Origin: Chitinophaga sancti
GTDB taxonomy: Bacteria > Bacteroidota > Bacteroidia > Chitinophagales > Chitinophagaceae
Assembly (NCBI RefSeq): GCF_034424315.1
Contig: NZ_CP139972.1
Coordinates: forward strand, 5,208,001-5,272,000
Length of the DNA: 64,000 nucleotides
Direction: 5' to 3'
The translations under genes were made by a program, and so were the position numbers. Within the stretch, counting starts at the first letter, position 1; every line of letters begins with the position of its first letter. Below are positions 33,397 through 41,912 of this stretch, piece after piece. Under the pieces are notes generated by a model, which did not search any database, was not told the DNA's origin, and saw only the letters and a list, made by a program, of their open reading frames with translations.

Positions 33397-34536
33397 ATGA
33401 AGCTGGGAACTAAACTCATTCACGCGGGTGTAACGCCGGATCCATCCACCGGTGCCATTATGACCCCCATATTTCAGACCTCCACGTATGTTCAAAGCGC
33501 CCCTGGCCAGCACAAAGGCTATGAGTATGCCCGTACCCAGAACCCTACCCGCGATGCCCTGCAAAATGCACTGGCAGCCATAGAAAATGGGAAATTCGGT
33601 ATCTCCTTCGGTAGTGGTCTGGCCGCTACAGATGCAGTGATGAAACTCCTGAACCCCGGAGATGAAGTCATTGCCAGCAACGACCTTTATGGTGGCACCT
33701 ATCGCATCTTTACTAAAATATTTGAGCGCTATGGCATCAAATTTCATTTCGCAGGCATGCAGGATGCACAGAACATCCGCAATTATATCAATGCCAATAC
33801 AAAGCTGATCTGGATAGAAACACCTACCAATCCGCTGCTCAACATTATCGATATTGCCGCCTGTGCACAAATTGCCGGCGAACATAATTTACTCCTGGCG
33901 GTCGATAACACCTTCGCCTCTCCCTACCTCCAGAATCCACTGGATCTGGGTGCTAACATCGTAGTCCATTCTGCCACCAAATACCTGGGTGGCCACAGCG
34001 ATGTCGTACATGGCGCTATCATCGTAAAAGATGAAGAACTCGCCAAACAGTTATATTTCATACAAAACAGCTGCGGGGCAGTACCCGGCCCACAGGACTG
34101 CTTCCTGGTACTGCGAGGTCTGAAAACCCTGCATGTGCGCATGCAAAGGCATTGTGAAAACGGCGCCGCTGTTGCACACTTCCTTCGCCAGCACGCCAAA
34201 GTAGAAAAGGTATACTGGTGTGGCTTTCAGGACCATCCCAATCACGATATTGCTAAAAAACAGATGCGTGGCTATGGTGGCATGATCTCCTTCACCCTGA
34301 AAGACGATAGTATCGAAGCTGCCACGAAAGTGCTGAGCGGTACACACCTTTTTTCCCTGGCAGAATCGCTGGGAGGGGTGGAGTCACTGATAGGCCACCC
34401 GGCTTCTATGACCCATGCATCGATTCCCCGCGAAGAACGCATTAGCAACGGTTTGGTAGATTCGCTGATCCGACTGAGCGTAGGTATCGAAGATGCTGAT
34501 GACCTGATCGCCGACCTGTCGAAAGCTATCGGATAA
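33397..34536 (+). CDS. Trans-sulfuration PLP enzyme, cystathionine gamma-synthase/lyase type
   Basis: Enzymes of this family form or cleave cystathionine, linking methionine and cysteine metabolism. The 379-residue protein has the Cys/Met metabolism PLP signature: YARTQNPTRDALQNALA, FGSGLAATDAV, NDLYGGTYRIF, IETPTNPLLNI, AVDNTFASPYLQ, and the PLP lysine in HSATKYLGGHSD (Lys195). The C-terminal ESLIGHPASMTHASIPREER is typical too. Synthase (MetB) and gamma-lyase cannot be separated with certainty by eye. A complete promoter precedes it and a strong terminator follows. Confidence 0.92.
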   Translation: MKLGTKLIHAGVTPDPSTGAIMTPIFQTSTYVQSAPGQHKGYEYARTQNPTRDALQNALAAIENGKFGISFGSGLAATDAVMKLLNPGDEVIASNDLYGGTYRIFTKIFERYGIKFHFAGMQDAQNIRNYINANTKLIWIETPTNPLLNIIDIAACAQIAGEHNLLLAVDNTFASPYLQNPLDLGANIVVHSATKYLGGHSDVVHGAIIVKDEELAKQLYFIQNSCGAVPGPQDCFLVLRGLKTLHVRMQRHCENGAAVAHFLRQHAKVEKVYWCGFQDHPNHDIAKKQMRGYGGMISFTLKDDSIEAATKVLSGTHLFSLAESLGGVESLIGHPASMTHASIPREERISNGLVDSLIRLSVGIEDADDLIADLSKAIG

Positions 34537-34539
34537 TAG

Positions 34540-34577
34540 CAAACGCTTCTGCCGCTGGCAGAAGCGTTTGTTTTTTT
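34540..34577 (+). terminator. Intrinsic terminator after the trans-sulfuration gene
   Basis: CAAACGCTTCTGCC (34540-34553) and GGCAGAAGCGTTTG (34557-34570) pair perfectly over 14 bp with a GCT loop, followed by seven T. Confidence 0.93.
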
Positions 34578-34659
34578 GGGACATCCGTTTTCACAATTTT
34601 ACTTATTTTCAATGCGTCATGCTGCAATATTATGCCGGCCTACAGACACACCTAACCGA

Positions 34660-35442
34660 ATGACCACCATGAAATTCCAGCAACTGAAGGCGTTTTTGGA
34701 TACCAAAGCGGCGTATTATAATACGCCCGATTTTATAAGCGGCGATCCCATTACGATCCCTCACAGGTTTTCCAAATTACAGGATATCGAAATCGCAGGG
34801 CTTTTTGCTGCAATACTTGCCTGGGGCAACCGGACCACCATTATCAATAAATGCACAGAACTGATGAAGCTGATGGACAATGAGCCTTACGACTTCATCA
34901 AAAACCACCAACCCAGAGAACGAATGAAACTCATGCAGTTCTGCCACCGAACCTTCAATGGAGTAGACCTGCTCTACTTTGTCGAGTTCCTGCAGCACTA
35001 TTATGGCAACGTTACTTCCCTGGAATTTGCCTTTAGCGGCCACCTGACCCCTAAAGACCAAAATATCGAAAAAGCCCTCATCGGGTTTCATAAAATATTC
35101 TTCGCCATGGAGCACCCGGAAAGGACCCGGAAACATATTTCCACCCCTGCCCGGAACTCCGCTTGTAAGCGCCTGAACATGTATTTACGCTGGATGGTTA
35201 GAAAAGATGAAAATGGCGTGGATTTTGGACTATGGAAGCACATCAGCCCTTCACAACTGGTATGCCCTGTAGATGTGCATGTGGGCAGAGTCGCTACCAG
35301 GCTGGGATTGATCTCTGCAGCCAAGGCAGATTGGCGCACAGCGCTGGATCTGACCGAAAAGCTGCGGCAGCTGGATCCTGAAGACCCCGCCAAATACGAT
35401 TTCGCGTTGTTTGGCCTCGGCGTCATTGAAAAATATGTTTAA
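34660..35442 (+). CDS. DUF2400 / TIGR02757 family protein
   Basis: From the ATG at 34660 the protein has 260 residues. It starts with FQQLKAFLDTKAAYYNTPDF and shows DPITIPHRFSKLQDIEIAGL, AAILAWGNRTTIINK, and near the end LVCPVDVHVGRVATRLGL and FALFGLGVIEKY. The C-terminal part resembles the helix-hairpin-helix/Gly-Pro-Asp region of DNA glycosylases, but no activity is known to me for this family. Starts at 34612 or 34669 are possible; the open frame's first codon overlaps the preceding terminator and is not used. A DUF6263 gene begins 13 bp after its stop. Confidence 0.8.
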   Translation: MTTMKFQQLKAFLDTKAAYYNTPDFISGDPITIPHRFSKLQDIEIAGLFAAILAWGNRTTIINKCTELMKLMDNEPYDFIKNHQPRERMKLMQFCHRTFNGVDLLYFVEFLQHYYGNVTSLEFAFSGHLTPKDQNIEKALIGFHKIFFAMEHPERTRKHISTPARNSACKRLNMYLRWMVRKDENGVDFGLWKHISPSQLVCPVDVHVGRVATRLGLISAAKADWRTALDLTEKLRQLDPEDPAKYDFALFGLGVIEKYV

Positions 35443-35455
35443 TAAATATAGCGTA

Positions 35456-36421
35456 ATGATGAAGCGATTTTTTGTGTCAATGGCCCTGGGCACCACCCTG
35501 GCCTTGCCGGCATTTGCACAACAACAACAGGATGATAAAAGAGACTATGTAGACCTGAGCTACAATTTTCTCAAAGGTCAGCAGTTCGAACTGAAACAGG
35601 AAAGCCGCAGCGAAACCTATACGACAGTTGATGATATCATGCAACGCGTAACCCGCGACTTCAATAATACCATTGCTATCGAGGTAACCGAAACATCGGA
35701 TGGCCACGCCACCCTGACTTTCAGATATAAAGAGCTGAAGTTCAATTTCAATGCACGTAACCAGAACATCCTGGTGGATGCAGCCGTGCCTAACGAAAAA
35801 GAACCCTTTCAGGCTGCCCTGAAAAGTATTATCGATCAGCCATTCTCTGTCGATATCTCCTCCTCCGGATATATCAACAAAGTAATGGGCCTGGATGATA
35901 TGCTGGATAAAGCATCTGCTACCTTCTCCAATCTGAAATCAGATGAGCAGACGGCCTATAAAAAGCTCATGAAAGACCAGTTTGGCACCAATGCATTCCA
36001 TACCTGGCTGGAACAATTGCTGGTGATCTATCCTGTACGCAGTATCAAAACCGGTACCCGCTGGGAAGAAAATGTACCTATCCGCACCGGACTGGTTGGT
36101 GATATTTCACTCTACTGGAACCTGCAGACATGGGATGCACAGACCGCCAAGATCAATGGTACAGGTAAAGTGGTGACAAATAAAGTGGAGACTTTTACTA
36201 CTGACGACGGCATTGTAGCAACTGCCGAGATCAATGGTGATATCATGACCAATTACCTGATTGATCGTACTTCAGGATTCCCCAGTATTGCTTCGCAGAA
36301 TACTGAGATGAATGGTACATATACTTATAAGGCGAATAAAGCAAAGAAGATTAAGAGCGATGTGAAAGTGCCTGTAAGGATTGTAACGAATGCGTCTTAC
36401 AAGATTAAAAGAATGAAATAA
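35456..36421 (+). CDS. DUF6263 secreted protein
   Basis: The 321-residue product has a signal peptide (MMKRFFVSMALGTTLALPAF, cleaved near AFAQ) and then a beta-rich domain of the DUF6263 type: VDLSYNFLKGQQFELKQESR, IAIEVTETSDGHATLTFRYK, YPVRSIKTGTRWEE and IVATAEINGDIMTNYLIDRT. The C-terminus is very basic (KANKAKKIKSDVKVPVR). Function unknown; the family is likely periplasmic or outer-membrane associated. It probably shares a transcript with the DUF2400 gene and ends at a 25-bp perfect hairpin. Confidence 0.75.
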   Translation: MMKRFFVSMALGTTLALPAFAQQQQDDKRDYVDLSYNFLKGQQFELKQESRSETYTTVDDIMQRVTRDFNNTIAIEVTETSDGHATLTFRYKELKFNFNARNQNILVDAAVPNEKEPFQAALKSIIDQPFSVDISSSGYINKVMGLDDMLDKASATFSNLKSDEQTAYKKLMKDQFGTNAFHTWLEQLLVIYPVRSIKTGTRWEENVPIRTGLVGDISLYWNLQTWDAQTAKINGTGKVVTNKVETFTTDDGIVATAEINGDIMTNYLIDRTSGFPSIASQNTEMNGTYTYKANKAKKIKSDVKVPVRIVTNASYKIKRMK

Positions 36422-36430
36422 AACGCAGTG

Positions 36431-36483
36431 TCGATTTAAAAAAATAGCTGCTGCCTATGGCAGCAGCTATTTTTTTAAATCGA
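36431..36483. terminator. Perfect 25-bp inverted repeat, terminator
   Basis: The arms 36431-36455 and 36459-36483 are exact reverse complements around the loop TAT. The inner GC-rich part (AGCTGCTGCC) is followed by a run of seven T, and the outer TTAAATCGA also pairs. Because it is symmetric it could act on both strands. Confidence 0.9.
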
Positions 36484-36500
36484 AATAAATTATAAATACA

Positions 36501-36830
36501 ATGCAACAATTACTACCGGAAACAACACTACAAATCGCAGCAAATACCGCTCTTGCAATCCCGGATCATATCACCTACGAACAACTGGAATCACTATTAG
36601 CTGCAAGGCTGGAAACAATGATCAACGAAGACTTCCAGCAATTCGTACTACTCCTCTACAAAATCGATGTATCCGAAAATAAAGTAAGACAAATACTCGC
36701 TGACGACACCACAGCAGCTGTATATAAAAAAATTGCTGCCTTGCTCATAGAGCGTCAGCAGCAAAAAATTATATCCCGCAAAACCTTTACCAGACCAGCA
36801 AATGACGATGACGGGGAAGAAAGATGGTAA
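36501..36830 (+). CDS. Small conserved-looking hypothetical protein
   Basis: The 109-residue product has no signal peptide. It is rich in Leu, Gln and Glu with predicted helices (YEQLESLLAARLETMINEDF, FVLLLYKIDVSENKVRQILA, AVYKKIAALLIERQQQKII) and an acidic end (NDDDGEERW). The run LLYKIDVSE followed by KI and LIERQ recalls small Bacteroidota proteins of unknown function. It lies between the DUF6263 terminator and the convergent hydroxylase gene, one base from the hydroxylase stop. No function is assigned. Confidence 0.65.
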   Translation: MQQLLPETTLQIAANTALAIPDHITYEQLESLLAARLETMINEDFQQFVLLLYKIDVSENKVRQILADDTTAAVYKKIAALLIERQQQKIISRKTFTRPANDDDGEERW

Positions 36831-36831
36831 A

Positions 36832-37494
36832 CTATTTATCAAACATCAGCTCACGTACCTTCGCTTTATCCTCCTTCTCTTTCTCCAGTTCAAATGATGT
36901 TCCGAACACCCAATCCCACAAAGAAGAACTCACCCCAAATCCTTTCTCCTCGGCCTTATAATGGTGCAAATGATGATTGCGCCATAATGGCTTCATAAAC
37001 TTAAACGGTGGATTCCATGCATGAATTGCATAATGCATACTCCCATATATCAGGTAGCCTAACATAAATCCCGGAAAGAACATATACGTATACTGTCTCA
37101 GGAAAATATACTGAACACCAAAGATCGCTGATGCCAGTATCAAACTGGGCACAGGCGGCATAAACAATCGCTGCTTGTCGCGCGGATACTCATGGTGATT
37201 ACCATGCATCACATATATAACACGCCTTATTTTCGGGCTCTCACTGCCGAAGTGAAACAAATACCGGTGCATGATATACTCAAAGAATGTCCAGAATAAC
37301 ATCGCACCAAAAAAGACCGTTAATACAGTAGTGATGTTAAATCCCAATGAGGTGTTGCTGTAATAAAGACTATACCCGATAATAGGTATGTACATACCCC
37401 ATATTACCAATGGATGTGTTTTAGTGAGCATTTCTAAATAGCTGCTCTCAAATAACCTCGCCTGCCCTTTGTTCTTAATCTTATCAAACTTCAT
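36832..37494 (-). CDS. Fatty acid hydroxylase / sterol desaturase family protein
   Basis: The 220-residue membrane protein has several hydrophobic segments and the eight-histidine di-iron motif set: HRYLFH, HGNHHEYPRD, HYAIH and HHLHHYK. The length and the phrase HGNHHEYPRDKQRLFMPP resemble fatty acid 2-hydroxylases acting on sphingolipid acyl chains. Sphingolipids are common in Bacteroidota, so an alpha-hydroxylase role is reasonable but inferred. I chose the ATG at 37494 (MKFDKIKNKG); a start at 37569 would add 25 residues. It converges with the 36501 gene. Confidence 0.85.
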   Translation of the reverse strand: MKFDKIKNKGQARLFESSYLEMLTKTHPLVIWGMYIPIIGYSLYYSNTSLGFNITTVLTVFFGAMLFWTFFEYIMHRYLFHFGSESPKIRRVIYVMHGNHHEYPRDKQRLFMPPVPSLILASAIFGVQYIFLRQYTYMFFPGFMLGYLIYGSMHYAIHAWNPPFKFMKPLWRNHHLHHYKAEEKGFGVSSSLWDWVFGTSFELEKEKEDKAKVRELMFDK

Positions 37495-38077
37495 GACTCC
37501 CTTTAAATTTTTACAAATTGATAAAGCCTTCAATACTCCTTTAAATCTTCCTGTAAAATCATTCGCCAAAGTGCTAATGCACTAATATTATGCCGATCTT
37601 ACCTGTGCTTTCCCGGTGTGATTATGAATAACTCCTGTACATTTTCTTACAGTAATTCATATTGATAAATTCTCTCACTTGTATACCTGAAAAGGAACTG
37701 TTCGTTTGCTTCACAATCGCCCCGAATCACACATAACGCCGCGCGAAACAAGTATTTCATCCGTCAAAAACCAATCAAACCAGCCCGGTTTATTAAAGAT
37801 TATTACATATAAGAGCGACCCTTATTTATTATCCTTTAGGCGAAAACCCTAACATAGCAATTAGCATTTGTTGTTGTGTCATTATGTGGATTTGCTACCT
37901 CAGAAGGGTAGGGAACATCTATGTATACAGAAAACAATAGTTATTTGTTGTAATCTCAATTTCGATCTTCTCACTGAAATGAAATATCAGGCTTCGGGGG
38001 GTGATGAATAGCGCTACATTGCAACCATTAGAATGTATAAGTTATATTTACACATCATACAACCAGAACGTTATATT
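37495..38077. other. Gene-free stretch between the hydroxylase and the FAH gene
   Basis: About 580 bp between divergent genes. I see no supported ORF, tRNA or strong hairpin. Small inverted repeats are CTGTA/TACAG near 37635-37652 and CTACC/GGTAG near 37898-37914. TATATTTA at about 38044 is a weak -7 candidate for the FAH gene. The stretch is AT-rich like the other promoters here. Confidence 0.4.
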
Positions 38078-39085
38078 ATGAAACTTGTTACTTACCTCCG
38101 GGAAGAGAGCGACCAGCTGGCCATTTTGGTAGACAATCAACTCTATAACACCCAGGACCTTCACCCCAATCTCCCCGGCAACATGCAGATGTTCCTGCTC
38201 ATGTGGGAAGATGTGATCGACATTGCAAAAGAAGCCGATGCCCAGCTCAAAGCCGGCAAACACGTAGGCATAGCAAGCCCGATTCCGGTAGAAAGAGTGA
38301 CACTGATGGCCCCTGTGCCATTTCCCAATTCCTGCCGGGATGCTTATGCATTCCGCCAGCACGTAGCCTCTGCACGCCGTAACCGCAGGGTACCCATGAT
38401 TGAAGAATTCGACCAGTTCCCCGTATTTTACTTTACCAACCACAATGCGATCCAGGGTCCGGGCAATGTATACTGCATGCCCGATCACTTTGAAAAACTG
38501 GACTTTGAACTGGAAGCTGCCATCGTGATCTGCAAGGCAGGCCGTAATATTCCTGCCGAAGAAGCAGATGAATACATTGGCGGATACATGATCATGAATG
38601 ACATGAGTGCACGTACCCTGCAAATGGATGAAATGAAACTGAATATGGGCCCCTGCAAAGGCAAAGACTTCAGCACCGTAATTGGCCCGATGCTGGTTAC
38701 CCCCGATGAACTGGCCCCCCTGCTCACCGAGCCTAAACCAGGCCACACCGGCAAAGCTTTTAACCTGAAAATGACCTGCCATGTAAATGGGGTACAGGTC
38801 AGCGAAGGCAATCTGGCAGATATGGACTGGACCTTTGCCGAAATCATTCAACGCTGCTCTTACGGGGCGAACATCATGCCCGGCGATGTAATTGGCAGTG
38901 GCACTGTAGGTACCGGCTGTTTCCTGGAGCTAAACGGTACCGGTAAACTCAATAATCCTGAATATCCTGAACAATGGCTGCAGGAAGGTGATGTGGTAGA
39001 ACTGGAAATAGAAGGCCTGGGAAAACTGAGCAACACCATCGTAGCAGAAGATTCAGATTTTTCGATCCTCAAACTGAAGAAATAA
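38078..39085 (+). CDS. Fumarylacetoacetate hydrolase family protein
   Basis: FAH-family enzymes cleave carbon-carbon bonds in beta-diketo acids, as in the last step of tyrosine breakdown. The 335-residue protein has the FAH domain: PNSCRDAYAFRQHVASARR, the metal-site ELEAAIVICKAGRNIPAEEA, GGYMIMNDMSAR, KGKDFSTVIGPMLVTPDELA, and MPGDVIGSGTVGTGCFLELN. The ATG at 38078 (MKLVTYLREES) is the usual family start. A flavin reductase gene begins on the base after its stop, so they form an operon. The substrate in this organism is an inference. Confidence 0.9.
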   Translation: MKLVTYLREESDQLAILVDNQLYNTQDLHPNLPGNMQMFLLMWEDVIDIAKEADAQLKAGKHVGIASPIPVERVTLMAPVPFPNSCRDAYAFRQHVASARRNRRVPMIEEFDQFPVFYFTNHNAIQGPGNVYCMPDHFEKLDFELEAAIVICKAGRNIPAEEADEYIGGYMIMNDMSARTLQMDEMKLNMGPCKGKDFSTVIGPMLVTPDELAPLLTEPKPGHTGKAFNLKMTCHVNGVQVSEGNLADMDWTFAEIIQRCSYGANIMPGDVIGSGTVGTGCFLELNGTGKLNNPEYPEQWLQEGDVVELEIEGLGKLSNTIVAEDSDFSILKLKK

Positions 39086-39964
39086 ATGCAGATCATTCCC
39101 GGGCAGGTAAGCACCGCCGTACTGCAAGGATATTTACAGGGTGCAATCGCACCCAGGCCAATCTGTTTTGCAAGCACTGTCGATAAAGAGGGGAGACCTA
39201 ATTTATCGCCTTTTAGCTTCTTTAATATTTTCGGTACCAATCCTGCAACACTCATCTTTTCACCTTCGCGCAGGGTGAGGGATAATACCACCAAACATAC
39301 ACTGGAGAACCTGTACGAGGTGAAAGAAGTGGTGATCAATATGGTGAATTATGCCATGGTTCAACAAACCTCTTTAGCCAGTTGCGAATACCCCAGAGAG
39401 ATCAATGAATTTGAGAAAGCAGGATTCACTGCAATCGCATCTGAAAAGATAAGACCTTTCAGAGTGAAGGAAAGCCCGGTACAGATAGAATGTATCGTAC
39501 GGCAGATCATTGAAACAGGTACAGAAGGTGGTGCGGGTAACCTGGTGATTTGTGAACCAGTCATGATCCACATCAGCGATGAAGTGCTGAATGAAAAAGG
39601 AGGGATCGATCCGCATAAACTGGATCTGGTAGCAAGAATGGGAGGGGATTATTATTGCAGGGCTTCCGGGGATGCGGTATTTGAAGTAGCAAAGCCAAAT
39701 ACAGCGCTGGGAATCGGCATTGATGCCCTGCCTTTGCATATCCGGAATAGCAGGATCCTGACCGGCAATCATTTAGGACAACTGGCAAATGTGCATGAGC
39801 ACCCGGTGATAGATCCGGCATTTGAGGATGAGCATCTGAAGAATATTTTCCAGTACTACAGTATTACGCCCGATGAAATGGAAAGAGAGCTGCATGCCTA
39901 CGCACTGCGACTATTAAACGAAGGCAAAGTTGCCGAAGCCTGGCAAATACTACTGGCAGTATAA
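39086..39964 (+). CDS. Flavin reductase family protein
   Basis: The 292-residue protein has an FMN-binding split-barrel: QGAIAPRPICFASTVDKEGR, NLSPFSFFNIFGTNPATLIF, and ENLYEVKEVVINMVNYAMVQ, then SLASCEYPREINEFEKAG and VQIECIVRQIIETG. This group includes NADH:FMN reductases and related flavoproteins of aromatic catabolism. The C-terminal third (LHIRNSRILTGNHLGQLANV) is longer than in small flavin reductases. It follows the FAH gene with no gap. Role in aromatic or diketone breakdown is suggested by that neighbour only. Confidence 0.87.
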   Translation: MQIIPGQVSTAVLQGYLQGAIAPRPICFASTVDKEGRPNLSPFSFFNIFGTNPATLIFSPSRRVRDNTTKHTLENLYEVKEVVINMVNYAMVQQTSLASCEYPREINEFEKAGFTAIASEKIRPFRVKESPVQIECIVRQIIETGTEGGAGNLVICEPVMIHISDEVLNEKGGIDPHKLDLVARMGGDYYCRASGDAVFEVAKPNTALGIGIDALPLHIRNSRILTGNHLGQLANVHEHPVIDPAFEDEHLKNIFQYYSITPDEMERELHAYALRLLNEGKVAEAWQILLAV

Positions 39965-40026
39965 GCTAATGTTGCTGAGGCCTTCAGCCGAGACATCTGC
40001 GATCAAAAGCCGAAACATTTGCGACC

Positions 40027-40063
40027 AAAAAATAAGGTTTGCCAGAGGCAAACCTTATTTTTT
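40027..40063. terminator. Bidirectional terminator between the flavin reductase and DUF4197 genes
   Basis: The arms 40027-40043 and 40047-40063 are exact reverse complements over 17 bp with an AGA loop. Outer A- and T-runs on either side let it serve both convergent genes. Confidence 0.92.
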
Positions 40064-40066
40064 GCT

Positions 40067-40816
40067 TTATTTTGAAGTGACACTACCAAACACTTTCTTC
40101 AGCAACTCCGTAGTCCTCGCCGCAGGATTTGCCCTGATATTCTTCTCCTCCACCTTAATCTGATCAAACAGCGCATTCACTGCCATACCCGTCACATAAT
40201 CCTGCAGATCAGGATTCACTTTATTAAAAGTAGTCGGCAGCTTATTGTAGCTGGTTACAATATTTCCATAATACTTAGTGGCACTGGTACTATCCAGCGC
40301 ACCTTTCACCACAGGAGAAAACGCAGCCTTCAGCTTTGCAGTCGTCTTATTCTTGAAGTAAACAGTAGCAGAACTGTCAGAACCCTTCAACAGGTTTAAC
40401 GCATCCGTAATCGTCATTTCCTTAATTGCATCCACAAAAATAGGTGCTGCAAAACCTACCGCTTTTTCAGCTGCGCGGTTGATAGACAAGATCGCTTTAT
40501 CCACCTGGCTGCCCAGACCTACACTTCTCAATGTATTGCCGATCTTCACTGCATCAGGAGGTAATAACAGCTTATACACTTCACTACCAAAGAAACCATC
40601 TGTCTTATTCAGCGAAGCAATACCTTTTGCTACCCCATTTGACAATGCCTCCTTGATCGCATTCCCTGCATCTGTCTGTGAAACACCAGCAGTACTTCCA
40701 GTTGCGCCACTGGCGGCATTACTTACAGCTTTACTCAAATTCTTTAATAACTGGGCCTGTGATACCGTTCCCAAAGAAATACCAGCCAAAAACAGAAGAC
40801 ATAGTTTCTTAAACAT
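40067..40816 (-). CDS. DUF4197 secreted protein
   Basis: The 249-residue product has a signal peptide (MFKKLCLLFLAGISLGTVSQ). The mature part matches DUF4197: ALSNGVAKGIASLNKTDGFF, KLLLPPDAVKIGNTLRSVGL, EKAVGFAAPIFVDAIKEMTI, DALNLLKGSDSSATVYFKNK and DLQDYVTGMAVNALFDQIK. Function unknown. The ATG at 40816 begins the signal peptide, so the nine codons above it were left out. Confidence 0.88.
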   Translation of the reverse strand: MFKKLCLLFLAGISLGTVSQAQLLKNLSKAVSNAASGATGSTAGVSQTDAGNAIKEALSNGVAKGIASLNKTDGFFGSEVYKLLLPPDAVKIGNTLRSVGLGSQVDKAILSINRAAEKAVGFAAPIFVDAIKEMTITDALNLLKGSDSSATVYFKNKTTAKLKAAFSPVVKGALDSTSATKYYGNIVTSYNKLPTTFNKVNPDLQDYVTGMAVNALFDQIKVEEKNIRANPAARTTELLKKVFGSVTSK

Positions 40817-40901
40817 ATTGTTGAAGTTGTGGTTTACATGCAAATTAATAACAATATTTAATCTACCAATTCAATTAGTGATGAAGGGTAGCTCTTCGCA
40901 C

Positions 40902-40936
40902 AGCAGCCCCGGATCGCATGGCGACCCGGGGCTGCT
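40902..40936 (-). terminator. Terminator-like hairpin after the USP gene
   Basis: AGCAGCCCCGG (40902-40912) pairs with CCGGGGCTGCT (40926-40936). It lies 27 bp past the stop of the universal stress protein gene on the minus strand. Confidence 0.7.
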
Positions 40937-40962
40937 ACAGGCTATAAAAATAACGTATTTTC

Positions 40963-41796
40963 CTATTCGTGTATTGTCAGCAATGGAATATGACTGCGAA
41001 AAGCTAACTGTGTAGTCCGGCTTCTCCTGAACATACCTTCGAACAACCCATGTTTCCGGGGTATTATAAAGATCAGATCGACGCCCTCTTTCTCAGAAAA
41101 TTCCATAATACCATCCGCTACATTCTCATTGTCTACAAAATGATAAATTGGATGATACCCTTCAAGCAGGGTATCCAGCAGCAAACTCTCCATAGGCGTT
41201 TCGCCTGCCAGCCCCTTCCCGGAGTGATCAATATTCAATACATGCAGCGCTGCATTAAATAGCCTGAGCAAGCTTTTGAGCGGCCCAATGGGCGTATTTT
41301 CCCCTATGTGTTTAAAATCGCAGGCAAATACAATCTTCCGGATCGGGTGGTACACTGCATCTGCAGGCACAATAATCACCGGGCAAGCCGTATGCTTTGC
41401 CACATCTACCGAATTGGAACCAATCAGGATCTCTTCGAAATGGCTGCCACCTTCTGTACCCATCACGATCAGATCTGCCTGCTGCTCCTGGCAAAATCCA
41501 TCAATATTTGCTGCCAGCAGATGATTTTCTGCTTTCAGATCCAGTACTACATTGGCAGGAACATCTGTAGCCAGCTCATTTCTCATCTTTTCCAGGCCCT
41601 CCTGGCTGGCCAGCTTCAATTCCCCGGAATCTACCATCGGAATAGCCGAAGGCATATCCGGTACCGGCACTACCAGCTCATAAGCATGGTACAGGACCAC
41701 CCGGGTAGCCCCCATTTGCCCTGCCAGCCCCAGCGCATAGCGGGCGGCATTATATGCTGCTGCTGAAAAGTCCGTAGGCACAATAATAGTTTTCAT
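40963..41796 (-). CDS. Tandem universal stress protein
   Basis: The 277-residue protein holds two USP domains. The first begins MKTIIVPTDFSAAAYNAARY and ends with LIVMGTEGGSHFEEILIGSN and PVIIVPADA, the nucleotide-site pattern GxxGxxxxxxGS. The second begins IRKIVFACDFKHIG and is less conserved at the nucleotide site (IFIIPRKHGLFEGMFRRS). USP proteins help cells survive stress and stasis. The ATG at 41796 is the domain start; the open frame above it is not part of the family. It is divergent from lysS. Confidence 0.9.
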   Translation of the reverse strand: MKTIIVPTDFSAAAYNAARYALGLAGQMGATRVVLYHAYELVVPVPDMPSAIPMVDSGELKLASQEGLEKMRNELATDVPANVVLDLKAENHLLAANIDGFCQEQQADLIVMGTEGGSHFEEILIGSNSVDVAKHTACPVIIVPADAVYHPIRKIVFACDFKHIGENTPIGPLKSLLRLFNAALHVLNIDHSGKGLAGETPMESLLLDTLLEGYHPIYHFVDNENVADGIMEFSEKEGVDLIFIIPRKHGLFEGMFRRSRTTQLAFRSHIPLLTIHE

Positions 41797-41876
41797 CTGA
41801 TTACTGTTTTTATGTGTGGAATATGTAGAACCTATGGAATTAAGAGAAAAATTAATGCCAAAGGGGAGAAAACGAT

Positions 41877-41884
41877 TATTTTTG
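41877..41884 (+). promoter_or_regulatory. -7 box (TATTTTTG) for lysS
   Basis: A full TAnnTTTG match 28 bp before the lysS ATG. No clear -33 TTTG at the usual distance. Confidence 0.5.
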
Positions 41885-41912
41885 CACTCCATTATTGTAA
41901 TTCAGTATTTAC

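Noticed and set aside
38048..38851. Minus-strand frame opposite the FAH gene
   Set aside because: The FAH frame has clear motifs throughout; this frame has none.
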